A stretch of DNA of 64,000 bases from an uncultured Eubacteriales bacterium. Lineage in GTDB: Bacteria > Bacillota > Clostridia > Christensenellales > DTU072. The notes beneath the pieces were generated by a model. That model searched no databases and had not been told where the DNA came from. It was given only the letters and a program-made list of their open reading frames with translations. The stretch is taken from NCBI GenBank assembly GCA_949292905.1, contig CASFAV010000004.1:62001-126000 (forward strand), written 5' to 3'. The translations under genes and the position numbers were made by a program. Of the stretch, positions 25,881 to 35,500 are shown one piece after another. The first letter of the stretch is position 1. Each line of letters opens with the position of its first letter.

Positions 25881-26851
25881 ATTTTGAATTCCTTATACAG
25901 CGAAACTACCATTTCGTCTACGGTGGTGCCCTGCACGGTAATATCCTTGATCTCCGCCGCGGCGGATATCGCCGCTATTGCCTCCGCAACCGAAATCTCT
26001 CCCGTGTCTATCACAAGCTCCGCGTGCCCGCCGATATCTTTGACAACCGCTACGCGCTCGACGCTCGGAAGTTTCTCCCCCGCATAGGTTATGACGAGAG
26101 TTTTCTTCGACGTGTTTCTGCTTTTAAGCTCGTCCAACGTGCCGTCCATAAGAATTCTGCCGTTACCTATCAGCAATATCCTGTCCGTCAATGCCTCTAT
26201 GTCCTGCATATCGTGAGTGGTGAGAATAACGGTAGTGCGGTTTTCCTTGTTCAACGCCTTCACGAAATCCCTCACCGCGATCTTCGACACCGCGTCGAGC
26301 CCTATCGTGGGCTCGTCCAAAAAAAGTATCTTGGGACCGTGCAGCAACGAAGCCGCTATCTCGCAACGCATCCTCTGCCCGAGCGAAAGCTGACGCGTAG
26401 GCATTTTCATTATTTCCCCTATCCCCAACAGCTCCGTTAAACGGTTCAAATTTTTCTTGTATTCGTCGAACGGTATCCTGTAAACGTCTTTCAGGAGCTC
26501 GAAACTGTCGATAACCGGCACGTCCCACCAAAGCTGCGAACGCTGTCCGAATACCACTCCTATCTCCTTGACGTGCGCCTTCCTGTCCTTCCATGGCACC
26601 CTTCCGTCTATCACGCACTCGCCGCTGTCTGGAGCCATTATGCCGCTCATTATCTTGATCGTACTGCTCTTACCGGCGCCGTTGGGTCCGATATATCCCA
26701 CCGTTTCGCCGTCCCTTATCGTGAAAGTAACGTCGTTCAGCGCATGGATATACTCGTATTTTTTCATGAATAAAGCCTTCACCGCCTCGGTGAAACCGGC
26801 GTTGCGTTTGGCGACCTTGAAGGTCTTATTTACGTTGCTGAGTTCTATCAC
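25877..26851 (-). CDS. ABC transporter ATP-binding protein (COG4586-like)
   Basis: 324 residues. Walker A is GPNGAGKSS near residue 57, signature LSLGQRMRCE near residue 155, Walker B ILFLDEPTIGLD, and the H-loop TTHDMQDIE. An N-terminal segment before the core (KRNAGFTEAVKALFMKKYEYIHALNDVTF) and a C-terminal 80-residue tail are as in this family. It powers the two permeases in the same operon. The transported molecule is not known for this family. Its transcript likely begins at the promoter near 27050, leaving a leader of roughly 190 bases. Confidence 0.93.
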   Translation of the reverse strand: MIELSNVNKTFKVAKRNAGFTEAVKALFMKKYEYIHALNDVTFTIRDGETVGYIGPNGAGKSSTIKIMSGIMAPDSGECVIDGRVPWKDRKAHVKEIGVVFGQRSQLWWDVPVIDSFELLKDVYRIPFDEYKKNLNRLTELLGIGEIMKMPTRQLSLGQRMRCEIAASLLHGPKILFLDEPTIGLDAVSKIAVRDFVKALNKENRTTVILTTHDMQDIEALTDRILLIGNGRILMDGTLDELKSRNTSKKTLVITYAGEKLPSVERVAVVKDIGGHAELVIDTGEISVAEAIAAISAAAEIKDITVQGTTVDEMVVSLYKEFKI

Positions 26852-27048
26852 GAAATACCTCCCGTTCCCTATAAAGGCGAAAAAAAACTTAATGACCGCT
26901 ACGCTCTCACGGCGCCTCGGCGCCGCACGCCGCGCGTCCGCGGCTGGCTTTAGAAATTTAACATGTTGTCTTGAATTAACGAATGAATTCTACCGATAAG
27001 TCCCGAAAAATCCCCCGTCTGCCGCGCCCTTACGCACGCGCGGACACA

Positions 27049-27077
27049 ATTATAATACATTTATCCGTTCTTGACAA
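27049..27077 (-). promoter_or_regulatory. Promoter for the three-gene ABC exporter
   Basis: Minus strand -35 TTGTCA and -10 TATAAT, 17-base spacer. The long leader that follows has no recognised regulatory motif. Confidence 0.6.
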
Positions 27078-27160
27078 GCCCCGACAAGAGCTCGTTCTCA
27101 AAAAAACTTAAAAATTCCGATATTTCCTTAAGTATTTGACCTTTTCGGCTTTAGCTTCGG

Positions 27161-27198
27161 TTTACAAGGGTTTAGGAAACTCGGAAAGTCAGGGTTTA
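27161..27198. repeat. Imperfect direct repeat, copy 1 (beside Bro-N/Fic gene)
   Basis: Matches the copy at 28169-28207 over the frame TTTACAAGnGTTTA and CGGnAAGTCAGGGTTT, with a few substitutions and one length difference in the middle. The two copies bracket the Bro-N/Fic gene and its promoter region. Confidence 0.65.
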
Positions 27199-27259
27199 AG
27201 GGAAAGACACTATATGTAAAACGTTCCAACGGTGCGGTAGGACTTCCTTAAATCGATTA

Positions 27260-28117
27260 TTATTCCGCTTCTTCGTAGTAGTAGGAATAATCGACGCCTT
27301 TTATAAACACTTCCCTATCGTCAATAGAGGAAGTCAATGCTCCCTTTATCAAAAGGTATATATGCGCGTGATCGACAGTACTCTCGCGCATCGCGGTCAG
27401 ATACTCTTTTTTATCTATCTTGCTCCAATCGGTGCAAAGTTTCAGATTCTTTTTCAACATTCCGTCCAGCCAAATGCGCGTACTTCTTCCGTTGCCTTCC
27501 ATAAACGGGTGGGCGACGTTCATTTCAACATATTTTTTCACTATGTCTTCCAGACTGTTTTCGGGCATTTGCTCTATGGAACGTAAATTGTCCTGCAAAA
27601 ACATTGCGTTAGCGAAAGCAAAGCCGTCTTTGGAAAGATTATGAGTGCGTATTTGCCCCGCAAAGTCGTACAAACCGCCGAATATATATCCGTGTATCTG
27701 CCGTAACCCATTAACCGTGCCGACTTCGATATCGTTTATCAGCCCCGATTCGAATAATTCGTAAGCCTTCCGTTTACTCTTTTCGTCGATAGACGTGCCC
27801 ATATTTCTGAGCCATTCCGTAAACGCCGCGGATTTTTTGCTCGGAATATGGGCGATGACGGTATTCAATCCTCGCTCGTCCACTACGTCGGTCATATACT
27901 TTTTGCCGTCGCTTGCCGTCAGTTTCAGTTGTCGACAAATTGTCGACAACTCGCCTTTGCGGCGCTTGAGCGCATTCCAATAAGAGCGCGGATTTTTACT
28001 TTTCGTCAGCGCTTCCGCTATATCCGTAGCGCAAAACCACCACTTCGCGGTAGCTTCGTCCCATACTGCCCTGACCGGCACATCTTCAAAAAATCTTATG
28101 GAAGTTTTTTGCAACAT
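27260..28117 (-). CDS. Bro-N and Fic domain fusion protein
   Basis: 285 residues. Residues 5-105 look like a Bro-N domain, the DNA-binding module of phage antirepressors ([21 protein letters not shown], then [16 protein letters not shown]). Residues 120-260 are a Fic domain with the catalytic motif [14 protein letters not shown], whose His, Asn and Arg are intact. Fic enzymes usually AMPylate proteins. No (S/T)xxxE(G/N) inhibitory helix was recognised before the catalytic motif, so regulation may come from the Bro-N part or a partner. It stands alone with its own promoter and lies between imperfect repeats; base composition is somewhat AT-richer than its neighbours. Confidence 0.85.
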   Translation of the reverse strand: MLQKTSIRFFEDVPVRAVWDEATAKWWFCATDIAEALTKSKNPRSYWNALKRRKGELSTICRQLKLTASDGKKYMTDVVDERGLNTVIAHIPSKKSAAFTEWLRNMGTSIDEKSKRKAYELFESGLINDIEVGTVNGLRQIHGYIFGGLYDFAGQIRTHNLSKDGFAFANAMFLQDNLRSIEQMPENSLEDIVKKYVEMNVAHPFMEGNGRSTRIWLDGMLKKNLKLCTDWSKIDKKEYLTAMRESTVDHAHIYLLIKGALTSSIDDREVFIKGVDYSYYYEEAE

Positions 28118-28146
28118 AATATAGCTCGCCCTTTCGGATTACTGTA

Positions 28147-28175
28147 ATTATAATATATTCACTTTTAATTTACAA
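28147..28175 (-). promoter_or_regulatory. Promoter for the Bro-N/Fic gene
   Basis: Minus strand -35 TTGTAA and -10 TATAAT with a 17-base spacer. The -35 lies inside repeat copy 2. Confidence 0.7.
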
Positions 28176-28207
28176 GAGTTTATGGGGATACGGGAAGTCA
28201 GGGTTTT
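28169..28207. repeat. Imperfect direct repeat, copy 2
   Basis: Partner of the repeat at 27161-27198. It covers the stop codon of the methyltransferase gene and the -35 of the Bro-N/Fic promoter. Confidence 0.65.
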
Positions 28208-28947
28208 ATAGAGAGAGTCGCAAGGTATTGGGGGATATTGTAGTCGTGCAGGAAGCCTTCGCGGTCGGTGTCTTCGTAGAGGTCGGTGAGCATGAAGCCC
28301 GCGCGTATCTGTCCCCCTATCTGCTCCTCCGCCGTGTGCGAAAACTGTATCCCTTCGCCTGCCCGTATCGAGCGCTCGTACAGCGCTTCGTCTTTAAGCG
28401 GATTGAAAGGTAATTTATTCACTATGCGCGTTTGCGTGGGATCGAGTATGAAGTTTATGCCGTTGTCAAGCCCGCTCAAAAGTCTGCCGCCCTTACGCAA
28501 TACGCGGTAACACTCCCTGAATACCGGCTCCGCTTCCTCTATGTAACAATTCGATACCGGATAGAATACAAGATCGAAGCTCCCGTCCTCAAAAGGTAAC
28601 CGTTCCGTCATGTCCGCGCGGATAATTTTCACGGTATAGCCTTCGCGCGAAGCCACTTCGCGTTCGGTGGCGCATTGAACTTCTGAATAATCCAAAACAG
28701 TACATTCGGCTCCCAAAGCCGCAAATACGGGAATCTGTTGTCCGCCTTCGCTCGCAAGCCCCAAAACGCGCGCGCCGCTCAATTCGCCGAACCATTCGTG
28801 CGGAACGGGCTTCGTCGGCGTGAGGTAAACGTCCCAAATACCGCGCTTGGCGAGCGCGTAAACTTCGTGCGAAACGGGCTTTCCCCACTCCCAACCCGCT
28901 CTGCACCACGAGTCTATGGTCTTCGAGTTTATGTCGCGATAGTTCAT
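28198..28947 (-). CDS. Class I SAM-dependent methyltransferase
   Basis: 249 residues. Motif I is VLGLASEGGQQIPVFAALGA, motif II LDYSEVQ, then IRADMTERLPFEDGSFDLVFYPV and the post-motif LRKGGRLLSGLD, as in Methyltransf_11 proteins. The substrate is unknown; related proteins occur as single genes in many gut Firmicutes. An AAGAGGAAGA ribosome site precedes the ATG. It lies 50 bases after the galactofuranosyltransferase-like gene and may be cotranscribed with it. Confidence 0.9.
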   Translation of the reverse strand: MNYRDINSKTIDSWCRAGWEWGKPVSHEVYALAKRGIWDVYLTPTKPVPHEWFGELSGARVLGLASEGGQQIPVFAALGAECTVLDYSEVQCATEREVASREGYTVKIIRADMTERLPFEDGSFDLVFYPVSNCYIEEAEPVFRECYRVLRKGGRLLSGLDNGINFILDPTQTRIVNKLPFNPLKDEALYERSIRAGEGIQFSHTAEEQIGGQIRAGFMLTDLYEDTDREGFLHDYNIPQYLATLSIKP

Positions 28948-28998
28948 ATCTTCCTCTTGCTCAGCGGCGCTTCGGCGTTATTAGGAGTTGCCTTTACC

Positions 28999-30729
28999 TT
29001 ATTTATATTCGGGATTTTCCTTAAGGTACGTTCGGCGCGCTTTACGGTATTTCAGAAGCATTGCGAAGGTTATTTTGATTATCTTTCCCAAACCGTAAAA
29101 GAGTTTGGACTTATCTATCTCCGTTACGAACGCCTTTCCCGTATACGGGTTGTAATTGACGGCTCTCGCCGTGCGGTAAAAATTAACGGGCTTGGGATAC
29201 ACCATATCGGTCACCACTACTTTGCGATACATGGAGCGCGGCAGGAAATATCCGTTCAGGGTAACTACTTCCACAAACTTGCGCGTAGTCTCCGCATTGG
29301 ACTTCGCAAGCTCCGCGTCGGCAGAAAATCCGTATTCCGCAGCAAACTTTTCTATCGGCTCGCGCTTCGGGAAACGGAGTTTGACTTCTTCGAGGAATGC
29401 GGCGTGGTCGATACTTTTGACGTAGTCCGCTCCCTTGAGGAAATCCATATACGCCCGCTCTATCATCTCGATATGGAAATATCGGAATTCGACAAGCGCT
29501 TTCGATACGGCGACGACCATTTTTGCCCAGTTGGAGAAAAAGCCTTTGCCCCTCGGAAAACGGCTGTTGACGATAAGTTCGTTGCGCTTGACGAAGTATT
29601 CCATGGCGGGATTGAATTTCCAGTCGAAATTCTCGTGCCATACCGCTATGCCGTTCACGGAAATGAAGCCTTCCGCCGCGCGCAAGCCGTATTCGACGTC
29701 GTCGCATTTGATGAAAAGCATCTCGAGCGGCAAACCGTATTTCCGCACCGACGAAAGCGGCATGCACATATACCACCAGGCATTATAATCGGATCTCAAA
29801 TCCGTTTCGTTCATGAGAAGTCCGTTAACCGTGGAAACGTCCACGTCTTTTCGGTTGCCTTTCAGCATATTGCCGAGCCATTTGCCGCCGAATTCGTGCT
29901 GGATCATCGGGCAGGTGAGGTTGAGCATAGCGCCGCCTATGCAGAAAGCGGAATATTCCTCTTTCAGCAATGCGAGCAACCCTATCGTGCGGTCCACTAC
30001 CTGCGGCATAAAGACCACGTCGTCGTCCATAAAGAGGAAATGAGTATATTCCTCGCCTGCGGCGAGCACCTCTTTGAGCCCGCGCGTGAAGCCGCCCGCG
30101 CCGCCGGTATTGTCGTTGGGAATGAGCTTCACGAAGTCCGGGAGCTCCTCCGGAGTGAGCGTACTGCCGTTATCTACGACGAAAACGCCCGCCCTGTCCG
30201 CGAAACTCGGATCTTCCGCGATGTAATCGGCGAAGCAACGCATATTGCGAATGACGAACTCCTCGCGGCGATAGGTGCAGACTATTATACCGAGCTTGAC
30301 CCTGCGCGGTACGGAGTCGGTGCAATAGCCGCCGCCGTAGAAAACGGTAGAATCTTCGGAAGAACGTAATCTGAGATAAACGAAGCCTTCTTCGGGCTCG
30401 ATGTCGGGGATATCGATATAAGCGGTACGCCTCTCCGCAGAAGACAGTTCCTCGGAAGCGAGCAATTTATCCTCTGTAGCGGAGCGGAAGCGGACCTGAG
30501 CGCAAAGCGAACCGGAAAAAACGACTTCCGCGCGCAAATTATCGCAACGCGCGAATTTAAGGTATTTGGCGGAAAGGCAATTAAAGAAGGTATCGAGCAA
30601 GACGGAGGAACCGCGCGGCAAAACGATGGAATCGTTTACCGACTCGGCAAGGCCTGCGAGCTTATAGAACAGGCGTTCCGCGCCGCTGACCGGCGGGCGC
30701 GAAAAGAGCTTAAACTTCAACAAATACAT
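28999..30729 (-). CDS. GlfT2-like galactofuranosyltransferase
   Basis: 576 residues. An N-terminal beta-rich domain of about 160 residues is followed by a GT-A fold: KLGIIVCTYRREEFVIRNM, VVDNGST, NTGGAGGFTRG, the DDD metal motif in FLFMDDDVVFM near residue 252, then WWYMCMPL and WHENFDWK near residue 368, and a long helical C-terminus. This plan is that of GlfT2-type enzymes, which add galactofuranose from UDP-Galf in the cytosol at the membrane. The presence of Glf 14 kb away supports the sugar donor. The polymer it builds cannot be read here. Confidence 0.88.
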   Translation of the reverse strand: MYLLKFKLFSRPPVSGAERLFYKLAGLAESVNDSIVLPRGSSVLLDTFFNCLSAKYLKFARCDNLRAEVVFSGSLCAQVRFRSATEDKLLASEELSSAERRTAYIDIPDIEPEEGFVYLRLRSSEDSTVFYGGGYCTDSVPRRVKLGIIVCTYRREEFVIRNMRCFADYIAEDPSFADRAGVFVVDNGSTLTPEELPDFVKLIPNDNTGGAGGFTRGLKEVLAAGEEYTHFLFMDDDVVFMPQVVDRTIGLLALLKEEYSAFCIGGAMLNLTCPMIQHEFGGKWLGNMLKGNRKDVDVSTVNGLLMNETDLRSDYNAWWYMCMPLSSVRKYGLPLEMLFIKCDDVEYGLRAAEGFISVNGIAVWHENFDWKFNPAMEYFVKRNELIVNSRFPRGKGFFSNWAKMVVAVSKALVEFRYFHIEMIERAYMDFLKGADYVKSIDHAAFLEEVKLRFPKREPIEKFAAEYGFSADAELAKSNAETTRKFVEVVTLNGYFLPRSMYRKVVVTDMVYPKPVNFYRTARAVNYNPYTGKAFVTEIDKSKLFYGLGKIIKITFAMLLKYRKARRTYLKENPEYK

Positions 30730-30875
30730 TCTTAATATTCCTTAGTGCGGGTGGCAGGAGCGCGAAGGTGAAGGCGCGTGTCTGCGGTATCCTCACGCGC
30801 CGATGGGAGCGCGAGCGGCTCGCGCAAGGGGAATCCCCCTACGCATTGGCTGTCAACTCATCCTACCACAAAGAT

Positions 30876-30905
30876 AATATACAATATTTATCGAGTTTTA
30901 GTCAA
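30876..30905 (-). promoter_or_regulatory. Promoter for the galactofuranosyltransferase-like gene
   Basis: Minus strand -35 TTGACT and -10 TATATT, spacer 18. It is divergent from the promoter at 30950-30978, leaving a leader of about 140 bases with a GC-rich hairpin region. Confidence 0.55.
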
Positions 30906-30949
30906 GAATATGATAATCGGCACTTCTACGATTATCTTTATACACTCAA

Positions 30950-30978
30950 TTGATTTTTGAGAATAAACTTGATATACT
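30950..30978 (+). promoter_or_regulatory. Promoter for the DUF6270-like gene
   Basis: -35 TTGATT (30950-30955) and -10 TATACT (30973-30978), spacer 17, with GGAGG at 30993-30997 before the ATG. Confidence 0.65.
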
Positions 30979-31002
30979 GAGATAAATGCACCGGAGGCTG
31001 AA

Positions 31003-32334
31003 ATGATTACATTTAATTTGATCGGAAGTTGTATCACGCGAGACCTTTTCAGGATAGGAGACACTGCCCAACGGTTCAAAATATTGAAATTTTGTCAATT
31101 TTCAAGTCCTGCATCTTTTTGCGAATCGGAAAATATCAGAATAACGCCTGACGAATTAAGCAATTTTTGTAACAGCCACAACTTTACGAAAAGGTGCTTA
31201 TGCCACGACATAAACAAATCCGTATTGTCTGCCATAAGCAGTAATCCATCGGATTATTTAATAATCGATTTATGCGAATTAAGATTTAAGTATTACCGTA
31301 TAAACCTGAAAAACGGCGATTCGTTTATAGTAACGGCGACTAAATATTTGAAAGAATTGATCGAAAACGATTTATTCCGCAAGTTCTTACAAATCGATAA
31401 TATTGAAACGGATATTGAATTATCGGATGACGTCATCCAAAACAAACTTGCCGAATACGCACGGTTTATTCAAGAACATTATGCTCCAAAACAAGTTATT
31501 CTGATTAGAAATCTACCTGTTTGGCGCCATATTAACGACAGTAAAAAATGTTTTGAGGAATTCTGGATACCGAATATCAACAAAACAAGGATAAAACTAA
31601 ATAAATTTTACGATTATTTCCAGACTTTATTACCCGAAATACATATCGTCACTATGCCGGAGCATTGCTTGGGAAACGCACTCCATCTTTGGAAAAGAGA
31701 CCCTTTGCATTTTGTGGACGAATATTATGAATATCTGTATAAAGCAGTAGAAATCATCGTAGAAAATCGCCACAATGAGGTTCAAGCTTTAACGCAATTA
31801 AAAGATACGTACTCTAAATTATTTTATTATTACGAACAAAGCAAAAAATACGAATATTACATATCGTCGCAAACGCTATCCGATAATATTTTAAGAAACG
31901 GAAGTTTTCAGATTATAAATAACACGTTGAACGATTGGAAAATTTCAAGTTCAAAAAATTCTTCGTTCAATCTTACCACGAAACAGCTTGAGAGCGGCAA
32001 TTCCGATCACGAATGGGTCATACTTTCTCAAACGCTCGATAATGCTATCGTAGGAGGTAAACGACTTACATGCTCAATAGATTTTATGACCGATGAAATT
32101 AGCACGATAAATCTTGCTGTTACACGCAAGTCGGGTGATGTAGAAACATATTTAATCGCACGACAAATCAATTCATACGGTGAACGTATGATATTCTCAT
32201 TATCCTTGAATATGCCGAATAGCAACGATACCGACGATAAGTTTTTATTAAAAATTTATATTAACAAACCATTGCATAAAGCGACAATTTATCGAGCAAA
32301 AGCAGAAATCGGTAGTATCGGTTCATTATTTTAG
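31003..32334 (+). CDS. DUF6270-like capsule-locus protein
   Basis: 443 residues. The opening FNLIGSCITRDLF, then SSPASFCESE and YLIIDLCELRF, and QVILIRNLPVWRH, match the pattern of DUF6270 proteins found in polysaccharide loci, possibly SGNH-like acyl-transfer or hydrolase folds given the Gly-Ser-Cys near the N-terminus. The C-terminal 150 residues look beta-rich, possibly a carbohydrate-binding sandwich. The activity is unproven. The gene is AT-rich compared with flanking DNA, as are the next two genes, suggesting they arrived together. Confidence 0.6.
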   Translation: MITFNLIGSCITRDLFRIGDTAQRFKILKFCQFSSPASFCESENIRITPDELSNFCNSHNFTKRCLCHDINKSVLSAISSNPSDYLIIDLCELRFKYYRINLKNGDSFIVTATKYLKELIENDLFRKFLQIDNIETDIELSDDVIQNKLAEYARFIQEHYAPKQVILIRNLPVWRHINDSKKCFEEFWIPNINKTRIKLNKFYDYFQTLLPEIHIVTMPEHCLGNALHLWKRDPLHFVDEYYEYLYKAVEIIVENRHNEVQALTQLKDTYSKLFYYYEQSKKYEYYISSQTLSDNILRNGSFQIINNTLNDWKISSSKNSSFNLTTKQLESGNSDHEWVILSQTLDNAIVGGKRLTCSIDFMTDEISTINLAVTRKSGDVETYLIARQINSYGERMIFSLSLNMPNSNDTDDKFLLKIYINKPLHKATIYRAKAEIGSIGSLF

Positions 32335-32437
32335 AGATAGAAACTGACCTAACTTATGCTTTACTATTAAAACTTTTTAACTCGTTTGGGTTGCCGTATA
32401 ACATTGGATTATATTGTTCCTAAATCTAATACTAACA

Positions 32438-32466
32438 TTGACACAACGCTATATTTAATTTATAAT
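32438..32466 (+). promoter_or_regulatory. Consensus promoter for the glycosyltransferase-HAD gene
   Basis: -35 TTGACA (32438-32443), -10 TATAAT (32461-32466), spacer 17: a full consensus match, the strongest promoter seen in the window. Confidence 0.85.
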
Positions 32467-32495
32467 AATGTTTGCTATTAGTGAAGAAGGAGAGT

Positions 32496-32516
32496 ATGAA
32501 TCTTAATTATGTCTGA
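32496..32516 (+). CDS. Six-codon leader ORF overlapping the next start
   Basis: AAGGAG sits just before an ATG that opens a frame of six codons (MNLNYV) ending TGA at 32514-32516. The start codon of the large downstream gene (32509) lies inside it in another frame, and that start has no ribosome site at proper distance of its own. Termination-reinitiation is the likely way the main gene is translated. The peptide itself need not have a function. Confidence 0.5.
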   Translation: MNLNYV

Positions 32517-35500
32517 CCCAAAAGTATCTGTCATTATTCCGTGCTACAAAACCGAACAATATCTTGCCAATTGTTTGGACAGCGTTATCAATCAAACTTA
32601 TAAAAATTTAGAAATCATCGTAGTTGACGACTGTAGTCCGGATAACAGCGGCGCTATACTCGAAACATATAGACAACGCGACAGCAGAATCGTTATTCTC
32701 AAGCACGAACAAAACAAAGGGCTTTTCCAGGTCAGATTGACCGGCATAAAACATGCTACCGGAGATTACGTCTGTTTTGTAGACTCCGACGACGAAATAT
32801 CCATGGACTGGATACGTCTTCTCGTTGCGGAAGCATTGAAAGAAAAAGCCGATATCGTAGTCGGCAATACGGTAAACATCGAAGACGATTGGAAACATTA
32901 TTTTAATAACAGCATAAATTTTACCAAATTCAAAAAACCTCTCGAAAACGGCGAAATATTAACTAAATTTTTTGAACAAAAAGGAGCCTGTTACCACTGG
33001 CATACCGTATGGAATAAACTTTACAGTATCGAATTATGGAGAACGGCGTTACCATACTTGGAAAAGCAGACTAAACACTTAATAATGACTGAGGATATCG
33101 CGTTTACAGTAGTGCTTTTCTATTTCGCTAAAAAACTCGTATTCAAAAACTGCGATTGTTATTTCTATTACAAAAGAAAAGGCGCTTCTACCGACAGAGC
33201 TCATAACGAGACTAAATTGATAAGCACGCTGTTTGACGTCGGTACCGTTTTCGATTTCCTCGAGAGCTTTTTGACAAGTCTAACCGACAACGCATTATTT
33301 TTACAAGGTCTTGCCGATCTCAAAGACAAATACTTCAGAATATGGTGCCATACCGTCATAGAAGATTTCCCCAATAATAAAGAGGTACAAAAGATTATAT
33401 TGTCGATATTCAAAAAACAGGCGCTTGAAAACACAAAGCCCGACGATTTCTATTTCTATCAGGTAACAACGGAATGGAACGAAAACTACGAGAACATTAA
33501 AAAAATGATTGCCAATCCGCGTTATCCTGTGATAAGTTTCGATATTTTCGACACATTGATCACTCGTCCTTTATGGGAGCCTAGCGATATATATATTATA
33601 ATGAGTAAGCCGGCGGCAGATTTGTTAAAAATAAAAAGCACTTCCCAATTCTGCGAGATGAGGAAAAACGCCGAAAATATCGCCCGCGGCAGAAGTAAAG
33701 GCAAAGAAGACATACTTATTGAGGATATTTATAACTGTTTTGCAGATATATATTCCGTTGACAGTGATGTTTGCGACAAACTCTGCGAACTAGAAATTTC
33801 TCTTGAGAAAAAATACTGCCATCGACGCGAAAGCGGTGTTGAATTACTCGAAATGGCTAAAGCTATCGGGAAAAAAGTCGTGCTTACTTCCGATATGTAC
33901 TTAAGTAAAAGCACCATCATAGAGATTTTGGACGGATTAAATATTAAATGTTATGACGACATTTATTTATCCTCCGATTTAGGTCTTTTGAAAAGTAGCG
34001 GAAATTTATTCCGTTACGTATATAAAAAAGAAGGTATAGAGCCCAACAAGATCATTCACATCGGCGATAACTGGGCAACCGATATCGATATGGCGAGAAG
34101 CGTCGGCTTCGAAGCTCTTTTCTTCGCAAAAACGAAAGATATATTTGCTAACAAGATAGCTAACATACCTGTAGGTAATTTCATGGCGCCGTACGCAGAG
34201 TATAATAATTCTTGGCAAAAAACCTCATTAGCGCTTAAAGACTTCCCTATTAGATCGCTGCTTGCAATGGTTGCAAATAAATTTTTCGACAGACCGAATT
34301 ATTCGTTCCAAAAAGAATCGGATTATAACGGGGATATGTTCTTTATCGGATATTACAATCTCGGTTTCTTCCTGATCGGGTTGACAAAATGGTTACAGCA
34401 ACGCCTGTCAGACAAAAAATGCACGGACATTAAATTCCTCGCGAGAGACGGTTATATGCCTAAAATGGCATTTGACAGTCTGTCGGCAATCGACCCGCGT
34501 TTCAAAGATATCACAAGCGATTACTTCTTTGCTTCGCGTAAAGCTCTTATGCCTTACTCGATGAATTCGAAACGCGATTTCTATTCCATATCGACTTATA
34601 TAAATCTTTACGCGCATACGCCGCTTACCGTGTTGAAACTGTTAAGAAACGTAATACCGCCCGTTGACGACAAACAACTGAATCAATATAAAAAAGAAGG
34701 CATTATTCCCGAAAAAAGATTTACCTCGTATGACGATTTCCGTAAATTTATAGACAAATTCTTGCAGATATCTTTCGACGAAGAATATTATAATGCCAAA
34801 GTGCAAGCGGTCAAAAAATATTACAAGGATAACTTTACGGAAAATACGGCGGTATTCGATTTGGGGTACAGCGGTAAGTTACCTCAAATAATAAATAACC
34901 TTTGCGAAAAGCGTATCGACACTTTCTTCGTTCACAACGCCGCGGGGGCAAACAAAATCGCATTGGATAACAACTTCCGTATAGAAAATTTCCTCGATTT
35001 TTCACCCGCGATATCCGGTGTGGTCATAGAATATTTCCTGTCAAGTATCAGCGGTTCTTGCATAGGTTATTATGACAAAAAAGGCAAGATAACGCCTATA
35101 ATCGAAGAAAACAATATAGATTACGAAACAGAATATCCAATCGCCACCATTCAGGACGGCGCGCGCGAATTCATCGACGACTATGTAAAATATTTCGCGG
35201 ATATAACGCAAATGTTTGAGTTCAATAATTTTGAAGTATTCGCGCCCATGCTGTACTATCTATGCGGAGCCAAAAAATTCGATATTTACTTCTTTAATTA
35301 CACTATGTTGGAAGACGAACTATACGGAGGCAAAACCGAAATATCGTTTTTAGAGATTTATGATTATTATTATAAATCAAGTCATTTAGATCAGGACGGC
35401 GTAGTACAAAACAATCCGGTTTCCGTTGTATATAAAAATGTTTTTGCATTGCCCGGTAACTGGTCAAAATTAAAAAAAGCCATTTATTACTTCTTGTTCG

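Larger units (their letters stand above)
26852..27259 (-). other. Intergenic region with promoter and repeat copy
   Basis: No coding sequence is supported. It contains the minus-strand promoter at 27049-27077 and the repeat copy at 27161-27198. The leader between promoter and ATPase start has a GC-rich inverted repeat near 26910-26945 but no recognised riboswitch. Confidence 0.5.

Noticed and set aside
30768..30960. Short plus-strand reading frames before the DUF6270-like gene
   Set aside because: They overlap the divergent promoters and have no ribosome site.
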